This document shows positions 1-5,951 of a DNA stretch of 5,951 nt, in pieces. The DNA lies in the NCBI GenBank assembly GCA_023249835.1, contig JAHFBY010000137.1, forward strand, positions 1 through 5,951, in the 5' to 3' direction. The stretch's first letter is position 1. Each line of letters opens with the position of its first letter. A program made the translations under genes and the position numbers. Origin of the DNA: Elusimicrobiota bacterium (lineage in GTDB: Bacteria; Elusimicrobiota; Elusimicrobia; 2-02-FULL-39-32). Below the pieces are notes generated by a model, which worked only from the letters and a program-made list of their open reading frames with translations, had not been told where the DNA came from and did no database searches.

Positions 1-890
1 AACAAATCTTTCAACGTATGCTGTTTATCATTAATGTCGCGCAGGAGCACGGTTTGCGAAACCAAAGGAACCCCTGCCTCTGTTAAAAGTTTTGCGGCAG
101 CGCAGAAGTCCGCAGTCATCTCGCGCGCGTGGTTTACATTTAAAACCAAGTAGGCGGGCTGTACGGACTTTAAGATCTCAACCAATGCCGGGGTCACCCT
201 CTGCGGCAAAAAGGATAATATTCGAGTTTCAATCCGCAAGGTCCGCACAGAAGTTACGCTTTTAATGCGTTTAAAAATCAACCTTAACATTTCGTCATTT
301 AACAATAACGGTTCGCCCCCAGACAAAATGATTTCTTGAATTTGCGGATGGTTTTGCAAATAATCCAGAACTTCATCCCAATCTCCTTCGGAAAGAGTTG
401 GAAATTGCGCGCCGCCTTCAAGTGCGCTCGGCAACACCTTGCTCTTTGGGCAAAAACGGCAGTAAACAATGCACTGAGAGTGCACGGACAAAACCGCGCG
501 ATCCGGATTTTTGTGAACCAGCTTTCCACGCGCTACCGATTGAATGTTAATGGGGAACTCCCCTTGATCTAAGGGCACTGCTCGAAACTCCTCCCCCAAG
601 GGAATGGCTTGTCGCCGAATAGGGCAAAAAAAATCGCCTGCGTTCATTAAAGACAGCCAATATGGAGTAAGGGAAAAATTAAGCCGCCCTTGCACTAACT
701 GGATAGCGCGCTTTTCTTCCACAGTTAATGGAAAAAACTCTTCAATATCTTGAACTGTGGTTAAACGGTTGCGCACGTGCCATTGCCAGTCGGACCAGTT
801 ATCGCGGGAAAAGCGCAAGTTTGAAACCCTCTGTTGGGGTTCCAATAAATTCGAACTATTTTTAATAATAATATTATCGCGGATATTCAC
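1..890 (-). CDS. KamA-family radical SAM protein (lysine 2,3-aminomutase-like), 3' end beyond the window
   Basis: The frame is open from a GTG at 890 to the left edge, giving 296 residues with no stop. The N-terminal landmark NWSDWQWHVRNR (about residues 31-42) resembles the WxxWxWxxxNR block of lysine 2,3-aminomutases, which supports the early GTG start. Next come the family-like HKNPDRAVL (126-134), the 4Fe-4S/SAM motif CIVYCRFC (C140, C144, C147), LSGGEPLL (189-196), LPQRVTP (228-234), NVNHAREMT (251-259) and SQTVLLRDIND (278-288). Known members use SAM, an iron-sulfur cluster and PLP to move an amino group between carbons 2 and 3 of an amino acid. The PLP lysine and the distal substrate aspartates lie outside the window, so activity cannot be confirmed. 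The residue matching Clostridium Arg134 is Lys149 (CPKSK where TRRR is usual), so the substrate may not be free lysine. EF-P lysine modification (EpmB-like) or another amino acid are alternatives. It starts one base after the HTH gene's stop, and GGAGA at 903-907 is a plausible, slightly distant ribosome binding site. Confidence 0.85.
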   Translation of the reverse strand, partial: MNIRDNIIIKNSSNLLEPQQRVSNLRFSRDNWSDWQWHVRNRLTTVQDIEEFFPLTVEEKRAIQLVQGRLNFSLTPYWLSLMNAGDFFCPIRRQAIPLGEEFRAVPLDQGEFPINIQSVARGKLVHKNPDRAVLSVHSQCIVYCRFCPKSKVLPSALEGGAQFPTLSEGDWDEVLDYLQNHPQIQEIILSGGEPLLLNDEMLRLIFKRIKSVTSVRTLRIETRILSFLPQRVTPALVEILKSVQPAYLVLNVNHAREMTADFCAAAKLLTEAGVPLVSQTVLLRDINDKQHTLKDL

Positions 891-891
891 T

Positions 892-1188
892 CTAACCGAT
901 CATCTCCGTGTCAGGCAGGATAACCTCTTTATTTTCTTGGGCGGTAGAGTTAAAAAAATGCATTTGCGCATCACTTGTTTGCGTAATTAATTTTTCTTTA
1001 AGCCATTGATCAATAATTTGTTTGGAAAAACGGTACTGACGGCCAATACGGCTAGCAGGTATTTTTCGCATCCTGATTAAAGCATAAATTTTGGATTTAC
1101 CCATCCCCAAATAGGCGGAAACCGCTTTAATGTCCATAACATCACGAACCACGTTGCTGTAAGGAGCTTTTTTCTTTCTTTTTTTCAC
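892..1188 (-). CDS. excisionase/MerR-like helix-turn-helix DNA-binding protein
   Basis: This is a 98-residue cytosolic protein starting at GTG 1188. A lysine/arginine-rich N-terminus (MKKRKKKAP) leads into a compact winged HTH of the HTH_17/excisionase type. The helix-turn-helix is about residues 19-40 (DIKAVSAYLGMGKSKIYALI), followed by IPASRIGRQYRFSKQIIDQWL (split about 43-63), where GRQYRF is the typical wing and the last helix closes the domain. The roughly 30-residue C-terminal tail has no recognisable motif. Family members range from phage excisionases to small transcription regulators. No integrase or phage gene is nearby, so a regulator is more likely. Its stop is one base before the KamA-like gene, so the two are almost certainly co-transcribed. 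An inverted repeat in the promoter region makes autoregulation plausible, which is inference. Met18, immediately before the HTH, is an alternative start; neither start has a clear Shine-Dalgarno sequence. Confidence 0.82.
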   Translation of the reverse strand: MKKRKKKAPYSNVVRDVMDIKAVSAYLGMGKSKIYALIRMRKIPASRIGRQYRFSKQIIDQWLKEKLITQTSDAQMHFFNSTAQENKEVILPDTEMIG

Positions 1189-1207
1189 TTTAAATTTCGT
1201 GAATTTA

Positions 1208-1236
1208 TTTCCATATTTTGTTATTTAGCATATAAT
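1208..1236 (+). promoter_or_regulatory. possible promoter for the glycosyltransferase gene
   Basis: A perfect TATAAT -10 sequence sits at 1231-1236 on the plus strand. The best -35 at 17-bp spacing is TTTCCA (1208-1213), which is weak. The -10 box overlaps the -10 box of the divergent promoter, so the two promoters would compete for polymerase. The region is AT-rich, so a chance TATAAT is possible. Confidence 0.35.
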
Positions 1237-1247
1237 AACTGCTATAT
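1223..1247. promoter_or_regulatory. inverted repeat overlapping divergent promoters, candidate operator
   Basis: ATTTAGCA (1223-1230) and TGCTATAT (1240-1247) form an inverted repeat with 7 of 8 pairs matching and a 9-nt spacer. It covers the -10 boxes of both promoter candidates and part of the minus-strand spacer, which is where a dimeric regulator would affect both genes. The adjacent HTH protein is the obvious candidate ligand. No experimental or comparative support is available here. Confidence 0.3.
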
Positions 1248-1255
1248 TGTGTCAA
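1227..1255 (-). promoter_or_regulatory. sigma70-type promoter for the HTH-kamA-like operon
   Basis: On the minus strand a perfect -35 box TTGACA (1255-1250) is separated by exactly 17 bp from a TATGCT -10 box (1232-1227). The predicted transcription start is near 1220, about 30 nt upstream of the GTG start of the HTH gene. The match is strong, and it lies in the only intergenic region that could serve this operon. Confidence 0.65.
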
Positions 1256-1283
1256 GTAAAATAATTTAGGGGGCCGTGTCAAA

Positions 1284-1293
1284 TTACCGGTAA
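1284..1293. repeat. 10-bp perfect palindrome upstream of the glycosyltransferase gene
   Basis: TTACCGGTAA reads identically on both strands. It lies in the presumed 5' leader of the glycosyltransferase gene, and its last three bases are the in-frame TAA that sets the upstream limit of that reading frame. It could be a protein-binding site, but a 10-bp palindrome may also arise by chance. Confidence 0.25.
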
Positions 1294-1314
1294 ACTTTGT
1301 ACACTTTGAACGTT

Positions 1315-3186
1315 ATGAGTAAAATGCACCGGTCTCGTCTTTCCACAAATGCCGTCCCGCAAATTACGTTTTGGAAAAAATATCCGATTTCTGCATATCT
1401 ATTGCTCGCCATTTTTTTAGCGCAGTGCCTCTGGCACGCCACGAATAAATCTGCGACCTACGACGAACCGGGACACATCGCCATCAGCGTTCTTTTATGG
1501 AAAACAGAAAGATCAAACTATGAACTGGGCCACCCCCCGCTCGTGCGCTACATTATGGGGCTGCCGGTCTTACTTTTGTCTCCGAGCCTGCCCGCAGACC
1601 GGCCCTATCCAACCGTGCCCAAAAACGCGCCGCTCATCAGATTGCCCGGCAGCGAGCTATATATTTATAGCGCGCATTTCATTTATCAAAATACCGCTTC
1701 CTTTAACAACATTATTTTTGCGGCGCGCACGGCAAATATCTTTTTGGGGTTAGTTGCCGGAGCGTTGGTTTTTTTAATCGCGCGCAAACTTTACGGCGAA
1801 AGCGCAGCTCTGTTTTCATTAGGACTTTTTACTTTTTGTCCAAACCTGGTGGCGCACAGCTCGCTGGCTACGACCGATATTGGCGGCATTGCCTTTGCCT
1901 TGCTCTTTTTTTACACTTTTATCCGATTGATCAATGATCCGGGACCCCGCGCCCTGGCTCTGGCATCACTTGGATTAGGCGGCGCCCTATTGGCCAAGAC
2001 CACCAACATCATCCTCGCCCCGCTCTACGTTATGAACGTCTTCATCCTTTGGAAATTTTATCCGTCTAACCGGCTGCGCGACCTGCCATTTAAAGAAATA
2101 TTAAAAATTACTTTAGTTCCTCTAGCTGTAAGTTGGCTCATGCTCTGTCTGGCCTATAAGTTTCAAGACACCTTTACGCTCCACACCTTATTAAATGAAG
2201 ATTGGGAATTATTGAAGTTCGGACCGCTGATCAAAACGCTCTACTCCCACGCGCCTTTGCCAGACTCATTTATCAAAGGGCTGGCCTATAATGTGGTGCA
2301 CGACAAGCGGGGACACGGGGGATTTTTAATGAGCAATTATCAAAGCTTTGGCTGGTGGTACTATTTTCCCCTGGCCATAGCGTTTAAAACTCCAACCACT
2401 ACGCTCTTGTTGGCCATTTTCCGCACAAGTCAATGCGTTAAAAATAAGTTGCGCGTATGCGCCTTTGAGTTTATATTATTAACCGTTATGGCGGTCTTGC
2501 TAATCTCCGCAATGAAATCAAGCGTGGCCATTGGCTTAAGACATATTTTGCTCTTTTACCCCCTGCTTTATATTTTATTGGGAAAAATTATGTCCGATGG
2601 TTTTTTTAATGATCGGCGCGGAAGGTATGCGCTTTTTGGACTGTTCGGGTTTTTAGCGCTCGAGGTTTTTTCCGTGTCCCCGCATTACCTGGCGTTTTAT
2701 AACCGGGCGTGCGGGGGACCATCTAAAGGCATTAGATATCTATCAGACTCAAACTTAGATTGGGGCCAGGATTTAGGCAACTTGGCTAAATTCTTGCGGA
2801 AAGAAGAAGATAAATTTGGGAAAGTGGAACTAATGCTAAGCTACTTTGGCACTGCTGTGCCGCAAGCTTACGGCTTAAATTACGAGCCGCTTCCCACGGT
2901 TTGGTCTTATCCCAAGTCGGGCACGATAAATTCCGTATTGCCAAAAAAAGAGTACCTGGCAATCAGCGCCACCAATTTGCAGGGCACTTACTTTGGAGAT
3001 CACAACCTTTATAAAAATTTAGTTACGGGACTGCGTCCCATCAAAGTGATTGGACACTCCATTTACGTTTACGAGGTCACTCGCCAAATAGCTGTTCAGG
3101 AAAAACTGCTGCAAATTTATATGGCCCTAAACGACCCCGCCCGCATAGACCGGCAAACGCAGCGCTTGTCCTTATTAAAAAAATAA
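1315..3186 (+). CDS. GT39/PMT-ArnT-like membrane glycosyltransferase using a lipid-linked sugar donor
   Basis: The ATG at 1315 gives 623 residues. The frame can also begin at TTG 1297 or ATG 1324, and an in-frame TAA at 1291-1293 excludes anything earlier. No start has a good Shine-Dalgarno sequence. Counting from ATG 1315, a first membrane helix (about 24-40) is followed by the family motif TYDEPGH (48-54), whose Asp-Glu in the first extracytoplasmic loop is the catalytic/metal region of GT-C enzymes. Then come GHPPLVRY (72-79) and NLVAHSSLATTDIGG (177-191), both typical of PMT_2-type proteins. About ten to twelve hydrophobic helices follow to about residue 455. A soluble C-terminal part contains SDSNLDWGQDL (477-487), often seen in this family. 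Members transfer a sugar from a polyprenyl-phosphate donor to protein, lipid or glycan on the outer face of the membrane; the acceptor cannot be told here. It is convergent with hpnH, and no sequence feature ties it to hopanoids. Confidence 0.85.
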   Translation: MSKMHRSRLSTNAVPQITFWKKYPISAYLLLAIFLAQCLWHATNKSATYDEPGHIAISVLLWKTERSNYELGHPPLVRYIMGLPVLLLSPSLPADRPYPTVPKNAPLIRLPGSELYIYSAHFIYQNTASFNNIIFAARTANIFLGLVAGALVFLIARKLYGESAALFSLGLFTFCPNLVAHSSLATTDIGGIAFALLFFYTFIRLINDPGPRALALASLGLGGALLAKTTNIILAPLYVMNVFILWKFYPSNRLRDLPFKEILKITLVPLAVSWLMLCLAYKFQDTFTLHTLLNEDWELLKFGPLIKTLYSHAPLPDSFIKGLAYNVVHDKRGHGGFLMSNYQSFGWWYYFPLAIAFKTPTTTLLLAIFRTSQCVKNKLRVCAFEFILLTVMAVLLISAMKSSVAIGLRHILLFYPLLYILLGKIMSDGFFNDRRGRYALFGLFGFLALEVFSVSPHYLAFYNRACGGPSKGIRYLSDSNLDWGQDLGNLAKFLRKEEDKFGKVELMLSYFGTAVPQAYGLNYEPLPTVWSYPKSGTINSVLPKKEYLAISATNLQGTYFGDHNLYKNLVTGLRPIKVIGHSIYVYEVTRQIAVQEKLLQIYMALNDPARIDRQTQRLSLLKK

Positions 3187-3187
3187 A

Positions 3188-4276
3188 TTAAACTGAAATT
3201 TTTTCAGTCTGGTATTTTTTTGAAGTCTCATCGGACAATGAGTGAGGCACAGGCGCGCTCGTGCCTGATCCCATTCCCAACATAGATTTCACCGCTTCCA
3301 GGGGATGATCAAACGCGTCTTGCACAGCAGTGGGCTCAAAACCGCAATGAGTCATACAGTCCTGGCATTTAGGGTTACCTGATTTATGTCCGTATTTGTT
3401 CCAATCCGTTGATTCCAGAAGCTCTTTATAACTTTGTGCGTATCCGGCGTCCGCCATCATGTAGCAAGGCTTTTGCCAACCGAAGATGTTGCGCAAAGGG
3501 TTGCCCCAAGGAGTGCAATCGTAATCGCGCTTGCCTTCCAGAAAATCAAGGTAAAGGCTACTGTGGTTGAACGGCCACTTTTTGTCGCGCCAACCCTTTA
3601 ACGCAGCACGAAACCAGGAACGCGTCGACTCCCTCTTTAAAAAGATCTGCTGTTCCGGAGCTTTTTCATAAGCATAGCCGGGAGAGATCATCATGCCATC
3701 GACTCCCATTTCTTTGGCGGTTTCAAAGAAAAGCCGGAATTCATCGGAATCTTCGCCCTGAAAAATAGTCGTGTTGGTCATGACGATAAAACCTTTGGAT
3801 TTAGCCAAACGGATCGCGCGCGTGGCCGCCTGATAAACACCTTCGCGGCAAACCATGCGGTCGTGGGTCTTTTCTAAACCGTCCAAATGGATAGAAAAAA
3901 TTAAATAGGGGGAAGGCTTAAAACGATGCAGGTTTTTCTCTAACAAGATGGCGTTGGAGCAAAGATAAATGAACTTCTTGCGATCAATAAAACCCTGCAC
4001 AATGGTTTCAATCTGGTCATGAATCAAAGGTTCGCCGCCCGCAATAGAAACGATAGGCGCACCGCACTCTTCCACGGCCTGCCAGCAATCTTCCGGGCTC
4101 AAGCGCTTGCGCAAAATGTCTGTAGGATACTGGATCTTGCCGCAGCCGGCGCATTCCAAATTGCACGCAAATAACGGCTCCAACATCAACACCAAAGGAT
4201 ACTGCCGCTTGCCTAAAATCTTTTGTTTTAACAAATAGCCCGCCACGCTTGTCATCATTCTTAAAGGTACGCCCAT
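3188..4276 (-). CDS. hpnH: HpnH, radical SAM adenosylhopene synthase
   Basis: The protein has 362 residues, near the usual family length. HpnH joins the 5'-deoxyadenosyl radical from SAM to diploptene, giving adenosylhopene and adenosylhopane, the first step toward C35 extended hopanoids. Visible features are the 4Fe-4S motif CNLECAGC (C38, C42, C45) followed by GKIQYP, the SAM-contact GGEPL (80-84), [12 protein letters not shown] (128-139), and the family-specific C-terminus with [20 protein letters not shown] (253-272) and cysteines C304, C307 and C311 in [15 protein letters not shown]. The last block is highly characteristic of HpnH. The ATG at 4276 is preceded by a strong GGGAGG (4283-4288) at 6-nt spacing, which fixes the start. 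It lies 19 bp downstream of the squalene-hopene cyclase gene, so one transcript supplies both substrate-making and substrate-using enzymes. The last 25 or so residues are low in conservation. Its stop is one base from the stop of the convergent glycosyltransferase gene. Confidence 0.95.
   Translation of the reverse strand: MGVPLRMMTSVAGYLLKQKILGKRQYPLVLMLEPLFACNLECAGCGKIQYPTDILRKRLSPEDCWQAVEECGAPIVSIAGGEPLIHDQIETIVQGFIDRKKFIYLCSNAILLEKNLHRFKPSPYLIFSIHLDGLEKTHDRMVCREGVYQAATRAIRLAKSKGFIVMTNTTIFQGEDSDEFRLFFETAKEMGVDGMMISPGYAYEKAPEQQIFLKRESTRSWFRAALKGWRDKKWPFNHSSLYLDFLEGKRDYDCTPWGNPLRNIFGWQKPCYMMADAGYAQSYKELLESTDWNKYGHKSGNPKCQDCMTHCGFEPTAVQDAFDHPLEAVKSMLGMGSGTSAPVPHSLSDETSKKYQTEKISV
3192..3208. 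terminator. weak bidirectional terminator candidate between convergent genes
   Basis: ACTGAAA (3192-3198) and TTTCAGT (3202-3208) form a 7-bp stem with a 3-nt loop just past the glycosyltransferase stop and inside the last codons of hpnH. T-runs follow on both sides: a seven-T run from about 3215 on the plus strand, and the complement of the A-run at about 3177-3183 on the minus strand. The stem has only two G-C pairs, so it would be weak. Confidence 0.35.
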
Positions 4277-4282
4277 AATAAT

Positions 4283-4288
4283 CCTCCC
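4283..4288 (-). promoter_or_regulatory. ribosome binding site of hpnH
   Basis: GGGAGG lies 6 nt upstream of the ATG at 4276, in the 19-bp gap after the cyclase gene. It is the strongest Shine-Dalgarno sequence seen in the window. It suggests that hpnH is translated independently rather than only by coupling to the cyclase gene. Confidence 0.75.
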
Positions 4289-4295
4289 GTAAAAC

Positions 4296-5951
4296 TTATG
4301 CGAATATTTTGCGTCTGAGTAAACGATAGAGAGAACGCTCTAACGGTATGTTCTTCTTATAGTAAGCGGACGGTTTTACCGTTCGTTTCTGTGCGGAAAT
4401 TTTATGTTTGTACGTGCCTAGAGCAAGTAAAGGGAAATAGTCACGGTAAAGCGTGTACTCCAAATAAAAAACTTTGGGAAAGCCCGTGCCGGTAAACTCT
4501 TTTTCGTCCCAGGCACCATTGGACTTTTGAGTGGAGACGAGGTATTGCACCGCTTTTTCTACCGCTCCGTCGCGCGCCAGCCCCGCGGCCAACAAACCCA
4601 TTAAACCCCAAGCTGTTTGCGAAGGGGTGGAAGGCCCTTGCCCCTTACGCGAAGGGTCCTCATAACTATCGCATCGCTCGCCCCATCCGCCGTCTTCGTT
4701 TTGCACGGACTTGAGCCAATGTACCGCGGATTGCACGTAGTTAGCGTGCATGTCCTCGCCGATCGCTTCCAAACCGCGCAGGGTTTGCCAAGTGCCATAA
4801 ATGTAGTTCACGCCCCAACGCCCATACCAAGAACCGTCCGGTTCTTGATTCTTCTTTAAAAATTCCAACGCCTTTTGCACACAAGGATAAGTCCGGTCAT
4901 AGCCTACGTAACCCAGGCTCTCCAACACCCGCGCTGTGATGTCTACGCTCGGAGGGTCGATCATGGCGTTGTGATCGGCAAAGGGAATTTTTTCAAAAAT
5001 AGATTTTGTGTTATCGCGGTCAAAGGCGGCCCAACCGCCGTCTGAACATTGCATGGAAAGCATCCAGTTGAGCCCGCGCAAATAAGCCCTTTCCCGCGCC
5101 GCTGCTAACTCGTCATCGGTGAGGTGCACTAAACGCAAGGCCAAAAGAACCATGGCCGTATCGTCCACATCGGGATAAAAGTCGTTAGTGAACTCAAAGG
5201 CCCAGCCGCCGATTGGCGCCGTAGGATTTTTGACCCGCCAATCTCCGGGCCGACGAATCTCTTTAGCGATCATCCACTCGGTTGCGCTGACCAAGTTCGG
5301 ATGGTCTTTGCGCAAACCCGATTCAGCCAAAGCAATGATCGAGATAGCCGTGTCCCAAATCGGCGATAAACAGGGCTGCATCTCTAAGGTATTGTTTTCC
5401 GGATGCTCGATTTCGTATTCTTCCAAAGCTTTCATTTGCCCCTGAACATAAGGATGGTTTTCCTGATACCCCAATGCCTCCAACGCCATGATCGAGTTTA
5501 CGATCGGCGGAAATATCGCAGCCAAACCATCGGAGTCCTGGAAATGCTCCACCATCCAGCGCTTGGCCAAGTCCAAAGACCAGGTGCGTAAGAAGTGCGG
5601 TCCTTTGCCTTCCATGGCTTTAAAAAACCGGTCCCACATGAGAAAAAATTTTCGCCAAGAGAAGAGCCCTTCATCCTCTTTAGCTGCTGTACCCACAGGT
5701 ATCCAACGGGGCTTGCCCTGATCAAATAACTCATCTAACTGCGCATAGTCAGGCAGTTTTTTGCGCGGCTGTTTGGCCCAGACAATGGCTAGAGGGATCA
5801 CGATCCCCCGCGTCCAGGAGGACATTTCAAAAATATTAAAGTAAAACCATTTAGGGAAAAGCATTAGCTCCGGGACAATGGCCGGCACTCCATTCCAATC
5901 GTAAATACCAAAAAGGGCCATATAAAATTTAGAATAGGAGTTGACCTTGTG
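4296..5951 (-). CDS. shc: squalene-hopene cyclase, N-terminus beyond the window
   Basis: This class II triterpene cyclase protonates squalene and folds it into hopene and hopanol at the membrane. The frame is open to base 5951. The ATG at 5921 is internal, because the ten codons before it (ending SYSKFY) continue the family alignment and about 120 residues found in Alicyclobacillus SHC are missing. Counting from Met 5921, the catalytic acid motif DVDD is at 251-254 (YPDVDDTA), with GDWRVKNP (226-233) and GGWAFEF (238-244) before it. QW-type repeats are QCSDGGW (291-297), QEPDGSWYG (359-367), QNEDGGWGE (407-415) and QKSNGAWDE (465-473), with [14 protein letters not shown] (431-444) and [20 protein letters not shown] (478-497) near the end. 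Arg331 stands where Alicyclobacillus has His451, as I recall is common in other bacterial SHCs. A basic tail of about 36 residues follows the usual C-terminus. The gene, also called hpnF, is followed by hpnH after 19 bp. Confidence 0.96.
   Translation of the reverse strand, partial: HKVNSYSKFYMALFGIYDWNGVPAIVPELMLFPKWFYFNIFEMSSWTRGIVIPLAIVWAKQPRKKLPDYAQLDELFDQGKPRWIPVGTAAKEDEGLFSWRKFFLMWDRFFKAMEGKGPHFLRTWSLDLAKRWMVEHFQDSDGLAAIFPPIVNSIMALEALGYQENHPYVQGQMKALEEYEIEHPENNTLEMQPCLSPIWDTAISIIALAESGLRKDHPNLVSATEWMIAKEIRRPGDWRVKNPTAPIGGWAFEFTNDFYPDVDDTAMVLLALRLVHLTDDELAAARERAYLRGLNWMLSMQCSDGGWAAFDRDNTKSIFEKIPFADHNAMIDPPSVDITARVLESLGYVGYDRTYPCVQKALEFLKKNQEPDGSWYGRWGVNYIYGTWQTLRGLEAIGEDMHANYVQSAVHWLKSVQNEDGGWGERCDSYEDPSRKGQGPSTPSQTAWGLMGLLAAGLARDGAVEKAVQYLVSTQKSNGAWDEKEFTGTGFPKVFYLEYTLYRDYFPLLALGTYKHKISAQKRTVKPSAYYKKNIPLERSLYRLLRRKIFA

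Noticed and set aside
299..990. Short plus- and minus-strand ORFs (299-529, 336-572, 757-990)
   Set aside because: They lie in other frames over the KamA-like gene or its junction with the HTH gene, and their translations show no domain or sensible composition.
892..1188. HTH protein as a phage excisionase marking an integrated element
   Set aside because: No integrase, tRNA gene, attachment-site repeats or other mobile genes are visible, and the gene is tightly coupled to a metabolic radical SAM gene.
4983..4988. Arg in place of Alicyclobacillus SHC His451 as a sign of altered catalysis
   Set aside because: From memory, many bacterial hopene cyclases carry Arg in this VTAR-type block, so it is likely normal family variation. 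The DVDD acid motif is intact.
4601..5734. Short ORFs within the cyclase gene on both strands
   Set aside because: They are shadow frames over a well-conserved coding sequence and have no recognisable content.
5919..5921. ATG at 5921 as the start of the squalene-hopene cyclase
   Set aside because: The frame stays open to the window edge, and the ten residues before this Met still match the family, where a long N-terminal region is expected. The gene is cut by the window and is not truncated.

Overview
The window carries five protein genes with almost no spare DNA. Two are hopanoid biosynthesis genes. The only non-coding stretch of any size is a divergent promoter region of about 110-125 bp. 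Moderate GC, GTG/TTG-type starts, hopanoid genes and a large GT39-type membrane glycosyltransferase point to an environmental Gram-negative-type bacterium. An uncultured lineage such as Omnitrophota or a relative would fit, but that placement is an impression from gene content and not a demonstrated result.

Left part (1-1188, minus strand): a 98-residue excisionase/MerR-like helix-turn-helix protein (GTG start at 1188) is followed after one base by a KamA-family radical SAM protein (GTG start at 890) that runs off the left edge. A good sigma70-type promoter (TTGACA, 17 bp, TATGCT) lies upstream at 1227-1255. The KamA-like protein has the radical SAM cysteines and family landmarks, but a lysine replaces the arginine that usually binds the substrate carboxylate.

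Middle (1189-3186): the divergent intergenic region holds overlapping back-to-back promoter elements, an inverted repeat centred between them and a 10-bp palindrome. The plus-strand gene encodes a multi-spanning PMT/ArnT-like lipid-carrier-dependent glycosyltransferase. It ends one base from the stop codon of the convergent gene.

Right part (3188-5951, minus strand): squalene-hopene cyclase (shc/hpnF, 5' end cut by the right edge) is followed after 19 bp by hpnH, the radical SAM adenosylhopene synthase, which has a strong Shine-Dalgarno sequence. Together they convert squalene to diploptene and then to adenosylhopane, the first C35 hopanoid intermediate. The run ends at hpnH because the next gene is convergent, so hpnG and later tailoring genes must lie elsewhere. 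No RNA genes, mobile elements or CRISPR arrays were seen.
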